A stretch of 64,000 nucleotides of DNA from Halomonas sp. MCCC 1A13316 (GTDB lineage Bacteria; Pseudomonadota; Gammaproteobacteria; Pseudomonadales; Halomonadaceae). Under the pieces are notes generated by a model, which was not told the DNA's origin, did not search any database, and was given only the letters and a program-made list of their open reading frames with translations. Made by a program: the position numbers and the translations under genes. The stretch is from NCBI RefSeq assembly GCF_014931605.1, contig NZ_CP053382.1, positions 1,488,001 to 1,552,000 on the forward strand. The letters run 5' to 3'. Shown piece by piece: positions 29,584-36,476 of the stretch; position 1 is the stretch's first letter; the number at the start of each line of letters is the position of its first letter.

Positions 29584-30564
29584 TTATGCTGAAGTATCGG
29601 CGTTGCCGCTATCGTTGTTCGCGGCCTCGCCAATCGCTTCCTCGTCATCCGCCGGGACGGGGATGTCGGCGGGTGTCTCCAGCGTCAGGCGGCCCAGCTT
29701 GCCGTCGCGCAGCTCGTGCAGCAGCACCTCGGCACCACGGTGCAGGTCGACCTCGCCACCGGGGCGCAGGCCGCCACGGCGGCTGGCGATCTCGGTCAGA
29801 ATCGCATGGCCGTCGAAGCCGGCCACGGCCAGCAGGTCGATGCGCTGGGGGCCGTCGGCCTCGACCTGTTCCGCCTGGGGGTTGGCGGCGTAGGGCGGCA
29901 GCTCGGTCAGTTTGTAGCGAGCCTTGAGCGACTCGGGATAACGTCGGGCCAGCTCGGCGGCAGTGACCACACCCACGTCGACGTAGTCAATGGCGGTATC
30001 GCGAATGGCACCGGTGGCGGCCAGGCGATAGGCACTGGCCTGATCCTCGATCTTCGGCCACAGCACCCCGGGAGTATCGATCAGTGCCACGCGACCTTGG
30101 ATGCGTACCTTCTGCTGGCGCTTGGTTACTGCCGGTTCGTTGCCGGTCTTGGCGATGGCCTTGCCGGCCAGGCCGTTGATCAAAGTCGACTTGCCCACGT
30201 TGGGGATGCCCATGACCATCACCCTCACGTCGCGGTCGGCGCGCACCTGCCCGGCCAGCTCATGGCACAGCTTGGGAATGCGCTTGAGTTCGCGGGCGTT
30301 GGTGGTGGTAACGGCCAGTGCCCGGGTATTCGGCAGCGAGTCGAAATGCTCGACCCATTCACGGGTACGCTCCGGGTCCGCCAGGTCGGCCCGCGAGAGA
30401 ATCTTCAACACCGGCTTGTGGCGGGTCAGGCCGGCGAGCATGGGGTTGGCGCTGGAGTAAGGCAGGCGGGCGTCGAGAACTTCGATTGCCACGTCGATTT
30501 CCGGCAACGCCTCCTGTATCTGGCGTCGCGCCTTGTTCATGTGTCCCGGATACCAGCCGAGCAT
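29584..30564 (-). CDS. circularly permuted ribosome-biogenesis GTPase (YlqF/RbgA family)
   Basis: YlqF/RbgA GTPases help assemble the 50S subunit. The 326 aa product starts MLGWYPGHMNKARRQI, the family N-terminus. Its G motifs are in permuted order: G4-like SRADLAD comes first, then G1 GIPNVGKST, G2 at EPAVTKRQQ, and G3 DTPGVLWP, the hallmark of circularly permuted GTPases. The C-terminal ~70 residues are acidic. The start was set at 30564 because CAGGAG lies 7 bases upstream; a longer in-frame reading back into msrB territory is not real. It lies between alaA and msrB, all on the minus strand. Confidence 0.92.
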   Translation of the reverse strand: MLGWYPGHMNKARRQIQEALPEIDVAIEVLDARLPYSSANPMLAGLTRHKPVLKILSRADLADPERTREWVEHFDSLPNTRALAVTTTNARELKRIPKLCHELAGQVRADRDVRVMVMGIPNVGKSTLINGLAGKAIAKTGNEPAVTKRQQKVRIQGRVALIDTPGVLWPKIEDQASAYRLAATGAIRDTAIDYVDVGVVTAAELARRYPESLKARYKLTELPPYAANPQAEQVEADGPQRIDLLAVAGFDGHAILTEIASRRGGLRPGGEVDLHRGAEVLLHELRDGKLGRLTLETPADIPVPADDEEAIGEAANNDSGNADTSA

Positions 30565-30585
30565 GTACCACTCCTGCAAACGTTT

Positions 30586-30617
30586 GAGGCCGCCCATCAT
30601 AGCAGATGGGCGGCCTC
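30586..30617 (-). terminator. strong hairpin between msrB and the GTPase gene
   Basis: GAGGCCGCCCAT pairs perfectly with ATGGGCGGCCTC (12 bp, 8-base loop) 18 bases after the msrB stop. No proper U-run follows (AAACGTTTG on the minus strand). It sits about 20 bases upstream of the GTPase start, so it could instead be part of that gene's leader. Confidence 0.55.
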
Positions 30618-30635
30618 GGCAGAGCAGGGGACGGG

Positions 30636-31037
30636 CTATTCGCCGGGATGGAAGGCGATGGACACCGAGTTGATGCAGTAGCGCAGCCCCGTGCTCTTGG
30701 GTGGGCCATCGGGGAAGACATGGCCCAGGTGGGCATCGCAGTGGGCGCATACGACCTCGGTACGCTGCATGCCGTGGGAGTCGTCGTGGCGCTCTTCGAC
30801 GCAAGCCTGGCCAAGCGGGCGGTCGAAGCTGGGCCAGCCACAATGGGCTTCGAACTTGTGTTCGTTCTCGAACAGCGGCGCGTTGCAGCACACGCAGTGG
30901 TAGATGCCGTGCTCGTCGGTGACCTGATAGTCGCCGCTGAAGGGGCGCTCGGTACCCTGTTGCCGAGTCACCCGGTACTGCTCCGGCGTGAGCTGGGCTT
31001 GCCATTCGGCATCGCTCTTCTCGATCTTCTTGCGCAT
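30636..31037 (-). CDS. msrB: peptide-methionine (R)-S-oxide reductase MsrB
   Basis: MsrB repairs oxidised methionine (R-sulfoxide). The 133 aa product has the two zinc CxxC pairs ([10 protein letters not shown] and [11 protein letters not shown]), the substrate loop [11 protein letters not shown] and the catalytic cysteine in [21 protein letters not shown] is the family N-terminus, and AGGAGAGAAAGGCC precedes the ATG at 31037; a longer start at 31070 is less likely. It is the first gene of the minus-strand group ending with alaA and is divergent from the tRNA operon. Confidence 0.96.
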   Translation of the reverse strand: MRKKIEKSDAEWQAQLTPEQYRVTRQQGTERPFSGDYQVTDEHGIYHCVCCNAPLFENEHKFEAHCGWPSFDRPLGQACVEERHDDSHGMQRTEVVCAHCDAHLGHVFPDGPPKSTGLRYCINSVSIAFHPGE

Positions 31038-31124
31038 GGCCTTTCTCTCCTGCTGGTGCGACGTCTTCATCAGACACCCATAGCTTGGCTGCTTTCCATT
31101 GCTTCGGCCAACCCAGGCCGACAG

Positions 31125-31153
31125 TTGACAGCTTCCAGGGGCTTGAGTAAGAT
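31125..31153 (+). promoter_or_regulatory. sigma-70 promoter of the tRNA operon
   Basis: TTGACA (31125-31130), a 17-base spacer and TAAGAT (31148-31153), followed by the GC-rich discriminator TCGCGCC typical of stringently controlled stable-RNA promoters. The first tRNA begins about 30 bases after the expected start site. Confidence 0.85.
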
Positions 31154-31191
31154 TCGCGCCACCTCGTTGAGGCAGAGAACGAGACGGCTGC

Positions 31192-31267
31192 GTCCCATTC
31201 GTCTAGTGGTCCAGGACACCGCCCTTTCACGGCGGGAACAGGGGTTCGAACCCCCTATGGGACGCCA
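31192..31267 (+). tRNA. tRNA-Glu (UUC), copy 1
   Basis: A 76-base cloverleaf with encoded CCA. The anticodon stem CCGCC/GGCGG closes the loop CTTTCAC with anticodon TTC. The T-arm is GGGGTTCGAACCCCC. It is the first gene behind the TTGACA-17-TAAGAT promoter. Confidence 0.98.
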
Positions 31268-31314
31268 CTCGTTTCGTTGCTGGTTCAGCAGGTACCGGAG
31301 TGCGGGACTGAAGT

Positions 31315-31389
31315 GCGGGAATAGCTCAGTGGTAGAGCATCGCCTTGCCAAGGCGAGGGTCGGGAGTTCGAATCTCCTTTCCCGCTCCA
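31315..31389 (+). tRNA. tRNA-Gly (GCC), copy 1
   Basis: A 75-base cloverleaf with encoded CCA; acceptor GCGGGAA/TTCCCGC and anticodon loop TTGCCAA (anticodon GCC). It is followed by a short hairpin ATTCTGC-TTCG-GCAGAAT (31390-31408), a UUCG tetraloop likely to guide 3' processing. Confidence 0.98.
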
Positions 31390-31430
31390 AATTCTGCTTC
31401 GGCAGAATGAGCAGGTTCCGCTCCTACTGC

Positions 31431-31506
31431 GTCCCATTCGTCTAGTGGTCCAGGACACCGCCCTTTCACGGCGGGAACAGGGGTTCGAACCCCCTATGGG
31501 ACGCCA
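31431..31506 (+). tRNA. tRNA-Glu (UUC), copy 2
   Basis: Identical over 76 bases to copy 1, anticodon TTC, CCA encoded. Confidence 0.98.
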
Positions 31507-31564
31507 TCTTCCGGTTGCATCCGCAGTAGCGGTTGCATTGCTGATTGCATAGACTTGCGTACGT

Positions 31565-31639
31565 GCGGGAATAGCTCAGTGGTAGAGCATCGCCTTGCCA
31601 AGGCGAGGGTCGGGAGTTCGAATCTCCTTTCCCGCTCCA
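31565..31639 (+). tRNA. tRNA-Gly (GCC), copy 2
   Basis: Identical over 75 bases to copy 1, anticodon GCC, CCA encoded. It is followed by CCTGC-TTCG-GCAGG and then GATCACC-TTCTC-GGTGATC, two small hairpins in the spacer. Confidence 0.98.
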
Positions 31640-31701
31640 GATCCTGCTTCGGCAGGGGTACAGATCACCTTCTCGGTGATCGCGCATTGTCTGGCTGCTG
31701 C

Positions 31702-31777
31702 GTCCCATTCGTCTAGTGGCCTAGGACACCGCCCTTTCACGGCGGGAACAGGGGTTCGAACCCCCTATGGGACGCCA
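31702..31777 (+). tRNA. tRNA-Glu (UUC), copy 3, D-loop variant
   Basis: A 76-base tRNA with anticodon TTC. It differs from copies 1 and 2 in the D-loop (GTGGCCTAGGA instead of GTGGTCCAGGA), two base changes that keep the cloverleaf. CCA is encoded. Confidence 0.97.
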
Positions 31778-31822
31778 CCTTTCGGTTATACTGCATGGGC
31801 AGGCATGACCGAGACCGATCAA

Positions 31823-31897
31823 GCGGGAATAGCTCAGTGGTAGAGCATCGCCTTGCCAAGGCGAGGGTCGGGAGTTCGAATCTCCTTTCCCGCTCCA
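31823..31897 (+). tRNA. tRNA-Gly (GCC), copy 3
   Basis: Identical over 75 bases to the other two copies, anticodon GCC, CCA encoded. Its 3' end is the first member of the downstream 81-82 bp tandem repeat array. Confidence 0.98.
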
Positions 31898-32223
31898 GTT
31901 TTCTTTTCAATCTCCAAGATGCCAAGGCTTGGGCCGTGATCTGGTGCGCCAGCCCGGTCGAATCTCCTTTCCCGCTCCAGTTTTCTTTTCAATCTCCAAG
32001 ATGCCAAGGCTTGGGCCGTGATCTGGTGCGCCAGCCCGGTCGAATCTCCTTTCCCGCTCCAGTTTCTTTCCCTGTTTCGAAGATGCCAAGGCTCGGCCCG
32101 GGAGCCGGAACGCCGGACCGTCGAATCTCCTTTCCCGCTCCAGTTTCTTATCCGTTCTCCAGAATGCCAAGGCTCGGGCCGGAAGCCGGGGCGCCGGACC
32201 GTCGAATCTCCTTTTCCGCTCCA
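31876..32223 (+). repeat. tandem array of 81-82 bp units, each carrying the 3' end of tRNA-Gly
   Basis: The last 22 bases of tRNA-Gly copy 3 (from 31876) recur at 31958, 32040, 32121 and 32202, giving periods of 82, 82, 81 and 81 bases. The first two units are identical over 82 bases. The later ones diverge in the ~60-base interior but keep a shared ATGCCAAGGCT core; the last tRNA end has one change (CTTTTCCG). The first 9 bases of that core after the A (TGCCAAGGC) also occur in the tRNA-Gly anticodon arm. No unit has a matching GCGGG acceptor half, so none is a functional tRNA. The layout is that of the E. coli tyrT operon, where tandem repeats containing the last 19 bases of tRNA-Tyr yield rtT RNA. 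That these units are transcribed is inferred from their position in the operon. Confidence 0.9.
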
Positions 32224-32251
32224 GTTTTCCTCCCCCCAAAATTTCTATTAC

Positions 32252-32282
32252 CTTGCCCATGGGCGAGGCAGCTGCGTTTTTC
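32252..32282 (+). terminator. possible terminator of the tRNA operon
   Basis: CTTGCCC-AT-GGGCGAG, partly overlapping a GCAGCTGC palindrome, is followed by GTTTTTC about 30 bases after the last repeat. The hairpin is irregular, so this is a tentative end of the tRNA/repeat transcript before the ABC transporter genes. Confidence 0.4.
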
Positions 32283-32353
32283 CCGGGCCAGGCTTGAAAA
32301 ATTCCTTCGCGCCCTAATCTCTTGAACTCGTTTTCGCTTCGCAAGGATGTCCC

Positions 32354-33316
32354 ATGGCCGAACCGGCGCTGTCGATCCGTGGCCTGACCAAGGTCTACGG
32401 CAACGGCTTCCACGCCCTGAAGGGTATCGACCTCGACGTCGAACAGGGCGACTTCTTCGCCCTGCTGGGCCCCAACGGGGCCGGCAAGTCCACGACCCTG
32501 GGCGTGGTCTGCTCGCTGGTGCAGAAGACCGCCGGCCAGGTCTCGATCTTCGGCATCGACATCGACCGCGATTTCGCCCGCGCCAAGTACCACCTGGGCG
32601 TGGTGCCCCAGGAATTCAACTTCAACCAGTTCGAAAAGGTGGTCGACATCGTGCTGGCCCAGGCGGGCTACTACGGTATGCCGCGTCGGGAGGCACTGCC
32701 GCGTGCCGAGACGCTGCTCAAGGATCTTGGCCTGTGGGACAAGCGCAACGGCAGTGCGCGCATGCTCTCGGGCGGCATGAAGCGCCGCTTGATGATCGCC
32801 CGCGCGCTGATGCACCGGCCCAGGCTGCTGATCCTCGACGAACCCACCGCCGGGGTCGACATCGAACTGCGTCGCAGCATGTGGGAGTACATGCGCCGCA
32901 TCAACCGCGAGGAGGGCACCACCATCATCCTCACCACGCACTATCTCGAGGAGGCCGAGAGCCTCTGTCGCAACGTGGCGATCATCAACCACGGCGAGAT
33001 CGTGCGTAACACCAGCGTGCGTGGCCTGCTCGCAGAACTCGACACCGAGACTTTTCTGCTCGACCTGGCTCGCCCCGTTGAGCAGGCCCCTCATATCGAG
33101 GGCTTCGAGGTGCACAAGGTGGAGGGCGCGCAGCTTGCCGTGGTGGTGCACCGCGGACAGCGCCTGAACGATGTATTCACTGCCTTGGGTGAACAGGACA
33201 TCGAGGTGGTTTCGATGCGCAACCGCGCCAACCGGCTGGAGGAGATGTTCGTGTCGATGGTGGAGCAGGGCAACGATGAGCGTCGCGAGGCCGAACGGGC
33301 GGAGGTGGGCAAATGA
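32354..33316 (+). CDS. yadG: ABC exporter ATP-binding protein (YadG-type)
   Basis: This is the ATPase subunit of an ABC-2-type exporter; the substrate is unknown. The 320 aa product (E. coli YadG 308) has Walker A GPNGAGKST (about 40-48), Q-loop VPQEFNFNQFE, signature LSGGMKRRL, Walker B LLILDEPTAG and switch His in ILTTHYLEE. The C-terminal ~90 residues are the usual accessory domain. Its stop overlaps the permease start by 4 bases (ATGA), so translation is coupled. Confidence 0.92.
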   Translation: MAEPALSIRGLTKVYGNGFHALKGIDLDVEQGDFFALLGPNGAGKSTTLGVVCSLVQKTAGQVSIFGIDIDRDFARAKYHLGVVPQEFNFNQFEKVVDIVLAQAGYYGMPRREALPRAETLLKDLGLWDKRNGSARMLSGGMKRRLMIARALMHRPRLLILDEPTAGVDIELRRSMWEYMRRINREEGTTIILTTHYLEEAESLCRNVAIINHGEIVRNTSVRGLLAELDTETFLLDLARPVEQAPHIEGFEVHKVEGAQLAVVVHRGQRLNDVFTALGEQDIEVVSMRNRANRLEEMFVSMVEQGNDERREAERAEVGK

Positions 33317-34086
33317 GCGCCAGCCAGATCGCCATCGCCCTCTGGACCCTGGTCTTCAAGGAGATCAAGCGCTTCACCCGCATCTGGCCACAGACATTGC
33401 TGCCGCCTTCGATCACCATGGCCATGTACTTCATCATCTTCGGCAGTCTGATCGGCTCGCGCATCGGCGAGATGGACGGTTTCAGCTACATGGACTTCAT
33501 CGTTCCGGGGCTGATCATGATGGCGGTAATCACCAACAGCTACTCCAACGTGGCCTCGAGCTTCTTCTCCAACAAGTTCCAGCGCAGCGTGGAGGAGATG
33601 ATGGTATCGCCGATGCCCAACTGGGTGATCCTCACCGGCTTCGTGCTCGGCGGGATGTCGCGCGGATTGGGCGTAGGCCTGATCGTGACCCTGGTGTCGC
33701 TATTCTTCACTCGCATCAGCGTGGCGCACCCGCTGCTGACCATCGGCGTAGTGGTGCTCACCGCGGCGCTGTTCTCCATCGGCGGCTTCATCAACGCGCT
33801 GCTGGCCAACAAGTTCGACGACGTCTCGATCGTGCCGACCTTCGTGCTCACGCCGCTGACCTACCTGGGCGGAGTGTTCTACTCGATTTCGCTGCTGCCG
33901 ACCTTCTGGCAAAATGCCTCGCTGCTCAACCCGATCCTGTACATGGTCAACGTGTTCCGTCACGGCTTCCTTGGTGTCTCCGACATCCCCGTGGGCTGGG
34001 CGCTGGCCGCTATCGTCGCTTTCATCGTCGTGCTCTTCACCGTCGCGCTGTGGATGCTCGAACGCGGCAAGGGAATACGGTCATGA
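33313..34086 (+). CDS. yadH: ABC-2 type exporter permease (YadH-type)
   Basis: The membrane subunit partners the ATPase encoded just upstream. The 257 aa product (E. coli YadH 256) has six hydrophobic segments, for example TLLPPSITMAMYFIIFGSL, FIVPGLIMMAVITNSY, and a last one with ALAAIVAFIVVLFTVALW. It also has the family stretch NKFDDVSIVPTFVLTPLTYL after the fourth segment. It overlaps yadG by 4 bases upstream and queF by 4 bases downstream, so the three are translated as one operon. Confidence 0.93.
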   Translation: MSASQIAIALWTLVFKEIKRFTRIWPQTLLPPSITMAMYFIIFGSLIGSRIGEMDGFSYMDFIVPGLIMMAVITNSYSNVASSFFSNKFQRSVEEMMVSPMPNWVILTGFVLGGMSRGLGVGLIVTLVSLFFTRISVAHPLLTIGVVVLTAALFSIGGFINALLANKFDDVSIVPTFVLTPLTYLGGVFYSISLLPTFWQNASLLNPILYMVNVFRHGFLGVSDIPVGWALAAIVAFIVVLFTVALWMLERGKGIRS

Positions 34087-34916
34087 CACATCGCCCCGAT
34101 ACGCTCGAGCACGCCCCGCTGGGGCGCGAGTCCGCTTATCCCGAGCACTACGATGCCGGGCTGCTCTATCCCATACCACGCGCTGCCAACCGCGGGCCGT
34201 TGGGTATCGAGGAGGGCAGCCTGCCCTTCGTCGGTGAGGACGAGTGGCACGCCTTCGAGGTCAGCTGGCTCAATGCTCGTGGTAAGCCGCTGGTGGCCGT
34301 GGCGCGCTTCCGCCTGCCGGCCGAGTCGCCCAACCTGATCGAATCGAAGTCGTGGAAGCTCTACCTCAATAGCTTCAATCAGACCCGCTTCGAAAGTCGC
34401 GAGCAGGTGATCGACGTGCTCGAGCGCGACTTGGCCAAGGCGGCCGGGGCGCACGTCGCGGTGGAGCTGTTCGGTGTCGATGACACGACGCTTGCCGCCT
34501 GCCGGCTACCCGGGGAGTGCCTCGATGAACTCGACATCGAGATCGACGATTACACGCCCAGCGCCGAGCACTTGAAGGTCGGCGAAGAGATGGTCGAGGA
34601 GACGCTCTACTCGCACCTGCTCAAGTCCAACTGCCCGGTCACCGGCCAGCCCGACTGGGGCAGCGTGCTGATCCGCTATCGTGGCCGCAGGCTCGACCGC
34701 GAGGGCCTGCTGCGCTACCTGATCGGTTATCGCCAGCATCAGGACTTCCACGAGCACTGCGTGGAGCACATCTTCACCGACCTGATGGCCAAGGCGAAGC
34801 CTGAGCGGCTGCTGGTGCTGGCACGCTACGTGCGCCGCGGCGGGCTCGATATCAGCCCATGGCGCGCCACGCCGGGCGAACGCCCGCCGGAGCCGCTGCG
34901 CTTGGCGAGGCAGTAG
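34083..34916 (+). CDS. queF: NADPH-dependent 7-cyano-7-deazaguanine reductase
   Basis: QueF reduces preQ0 to preQ1 in queuosine synthesis, a wobble-base modification of tRNAs for Asn, Asp, His and Tyr. The 277 aa product (E. coli 282) is the two-lobed YqfB/QueF type. The first lobe has the substrate motif ESKSWKLYLNSFNQTRF, and the second lobe has the catalytic cysteine in LLKSNCPVTGQPDWGSV (Cys184) with a following DFHEHCVE. The start ATG 34083 overlaps the yadH stop (ATGA). Why a nucleoside enzyme shares an operon with an exporter is not obvious. Confidence 0.96.
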   Translation: MTHRPDTLEHAPLGRESAYPEHYDAGLLYPIPRAANRGPLGIEEGSLPFVGEDEWHAFEVSWLNARGKPLVAVARFRLPAESPNLIESKSWKLYLNSFNQTRFESREQVIDVLERDLAKAAGAHVAVELFGVDDTTLAACRLPGECLDELDIEIDDYTPSAEHLKVGEEMVEETLYSHLLKSNCPVTGQPDWGSVLIRYRGRRLDREGLLRYLIGYRQHQDFHEHCVEHIFTDLMAKAKPERLLVLARYVRRGGLDISPWRATPGERPPEPLRLARQ

Positions 34917-34987
34917 GCCTGGCACGACAGTCAAATTTCCAACTGGTAAAGTTCGATCAATACTTCTTCGGCTGACAAGGGAATCGT

Positions 34988-35548
34988 ATGGACGCACTCA
35001 CCCTGCTGCACCAGCGCAGTTCGATGGGCAAGTTGACCGGCCCGGCGCCGAGCCCCGAGCAGATGGAGGCGATCTACCGCGCCGCGCTACGAGCACCCGA
35101 TCACAAGGAGTTGCGTCCGTGGCGCTTTATCGAGTTTTCCGGCGAAGGCCTCGAGCGGTTGGGTGAGCTCTTCGCCGAAGCCGAGTATCGCGAGGACCCG
35201 AGCATCGAGGACGCCGCCCTGGACGCTGCGCGCAAGAAGCCGTTGCGTGCGCCGATGATCGTGGCGGTCGTCGCCAAGGTGACACCCGATGTGGAGAAGG
35301 TGCCCAAGATCGAGCAGGTGATCTCGGCCGGCTGCGCCGCCCATGGCATCCTGCTGGCGGCGCACGCCCTGGGTCTGGGTGCCATGTGGCGCAGCGGTAA
35401 GTACGCCTTCGACCCCAGCGTGCGCAAGGGACTCGGCCTGGAGGAGGAGGACGAACTGATCGCCTTCATCTACCTCGGCCAGCTCGCGGGGCGTCACAAA
35501 CCCATCGCCGAGCATCGCCTCAGTGACTTCGTCGAGCGCTGGACCTGA
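34988..35548 (+). CDS. nitroreductase family protein (YdjA-type)
   Basis: This is an FMN-dependent NAD(P)H oxidoreductase of the small YdjA subgroup; the natural substrate is unknown. The 186 aa product (E. coli YdjA 183) has the FMN-phosphate RSS motif near the N-terminus (HQRSSMGKL), APDHKELRPWRFI, and the C-terminal GAMWRSGKYAF plus IYLGQLAG. AAGGGAATCGT precedes the ATG. It lies 71 bases after queF and 4 bases before the thioesterase start, so it may be co-transcribed with both. Confidence 0.92.
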   Translation: MDALTLLHQRSSMGKLTGPAPSPEQMEAIYRAALRAPDHKELRPWRFIEFSGEGLERLGELFAEAEYREDPSIEDAALDAARKKPLRAPMIVAVVAKVTPDVEKVPKIEQVISAGCAAHGILLAAHALGLGAMWRSGKYAFDPSVRKGLGLEEEDELIAFIYLGQLAGRHKPIAEHRLSDFVERWT

Positions 35549-35552
35549 AACC

Positions 35553-36056
35553 ATGCGTGACGTCGGCATACCGCATCCACGCTTGCCGCTGCCCGCACCC
35601 GGCAAGCGGGACGACCTTCAGGCCTTCCTCGCCTGGTTGAGTGACGCCATTCCCATGGTCGAACACCTGGGTATCCGCGAGATGCGCTGGGAAGGGGAGT
35701 GTCTGGTGTGGGAGCTCTCTCTCGTACCCAACCTCAACGACAAGGGCACCGGCTTCGGCGGCGGGCTCACTGCGCAGACCACCCTGCTGGGCTGGTGCTG
35801 GACCACCCTGTGGCTGCGCCAGCGTGGCCATGCCCGCGACGTCGTCGTGGCCGAGGCCAGCCAGCGCTTCCTGGCACCGGTCACCGGCGACTACCGGCTT
35901 ACTTGCGCCCCGGAAAGCGAGCACGGCCCCGAAACGCTGGCAGAGCGCTTGGCCAGCCGCGGGCGCGGTCGTATCGCTCTCACGCAGCAGCTCTGGTGCG
36001 GCGACACCCTATGCCTGGAAGCCCGCGGCGACTACGCCGTACTGCCCGCTAGCTGA
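35553..36056 (+). CDS. YiiD-type thioesterase domain protein
   Basis: The 167 aa product has a hotdog-fold thioesterase pattern: helix AFLAWLSDAIPMVEHLGI, strand region WELSLVPNLNDKGTGFGGGL with the Asn/Asp and GG turn, then LLGWCWTTLWLRQRG and SQRFLAPVTGDYRL. It matches the putative thioesterase domain (YiiD C-terminal) found as a stand-alone protein. The ATG at 35553 follows the nitroreductase stop by 4 bases, with no strong ribosome-binding site of its own, suggesting coupling. The substrate acyl group is unknown. Confidence 0.82.
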   Translation: MRDVGIPHPRLPLPAPGKRDDLQAFLAWLSDAIPMVEHLGIREMRWEGECLVWELSLVPNLNDKGTGFGGGLTAQTTLLGWCWTTLWLRQRGHARDVVVAEASQRFLAPVTGDYRLTCAPESEHGPETLAERLASRGRGRIALTQQLWCGDTLCLEARGDYAVLPAS

Positions 36057-36079
36057 CGGCGCCGAAGCCGAAAACCGGC

Positions 36080-36108
36080 TTGCAAACGCGCACTTAAGCC
36101 GTTAGACT
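36080..36108 (+). promoter_or_regulatory. sigma-70 promoter of tRNA-Ser
   Basis: TTGCAA (36080-36085), 17-base spacer and TAGACT (36103-36108), followed by the GC-rich TTGCGCC discriminator, 54 bases before the tRNA. Confidence 0.6.
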
Positions 36109-36161
36109 TTGCGCCGTTCTGACGCACAAGGCACAGCCAACGGGCGTGAGGACCACAATGT

Positions 36162-36249
36162 GGAGGGGTGTCCGAGTGGTCGAAGGAGCACGCCTGGAAA
36201 GTGTGTAAGTCGCAAGGCTTCGAGGGTTCGAATCCCTCCCCCTCCGCCA
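36162..36249 (+). tRNA. tRNA-Ser (GGA)
   Basis: An 88-base type II tRNA with encoded CCA. Anticodon stem CACGC/GTGTG closes loop CTGGAAA (anticodon GGA, reads UCC/UCU). The long variable arm (CGCAAGGCTTCG region) and the T-arm GAGGGTTCGAATCCCTC are clear. It is followed by a strong terminator, so it is a single-tRNA unit. Confidence 0.97.
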
Positions 36250-36258
36250 AAAATTACG

Positions 36259-36288
36259 AAAAAGCCGCTGATCTCAGCGGCTTTTTCT
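36259..36288 (+). terminator. intrinsic terminator of tRNA-Ser
   Basis: AAAAAGCCGCTG pairs perfectly with CAGCGGCTTTTT (12 bp, loop ATCT) and ends in CTTTTTCT, 9 bases after the CCA. Confidence 0.92.
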
Positions 36289-36476
36289 GTTTCTGCAAGA
36301 ACTGAGCCCATACTTCGCGCATGGGTTTAACTTCTGAGAAAAAAGCGTAGCCGGAACTGCGTTTTCGGGACACGACTTAGCGACGTCTCCAAACTGCTTC
36401 AGGCCGCCCAGAAACGCTGCAGGCGGATCAAGCACTTCAGAAGCGGGAGCAGGGCGTCTGGCCAGTGCGCCCGGCC

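Noticed and set aside
29584..31230. 548-codon reading of the YlqF-type GTPase extending back over msrB and tRNA-Glu
   Set aside because: The N-terminal 222 codons are out-of-frame msrB sequence; the good ribosome-binding site and family N-terminus are at 30564.
31876..32223. CRISPR-like array of regular repeats
   Set aside because: The conserved part is the 3' end of tRNA-Gly, the interiors of the units are homologous to each other rather than unique spacers, and no cas genes are near.
31823..32223. Integration-site (attL/attR) remnants of a genomic island at tRNA-Gly
   Set aside because: Repeated tRNA 3' ends could be att duplicates, but no integrase or island DNA lies between them and the interiors are homologous, which fits tandem duplication better.
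31795..32325. Plus-strand open frame through the tRNA-Gly repeats
   Set aside because: It begins before a tRNA gene, crosses it, and has no ribosome-binding site; unit lengths of 82 and 82 break the frame periodicity.
31907..33151. Minus-strand 414-codon open frame across the repeat array and yadG
   Set aside because: It is antisense to a secure ABC ATPase and its repeats (KKLERERRFDGPA-like) only mirror the DNA repeats; no start signal. An analogue of the Arg-rich Tpr protein of tyrT was considered, but no plausible start or ribosome-binding site exists.
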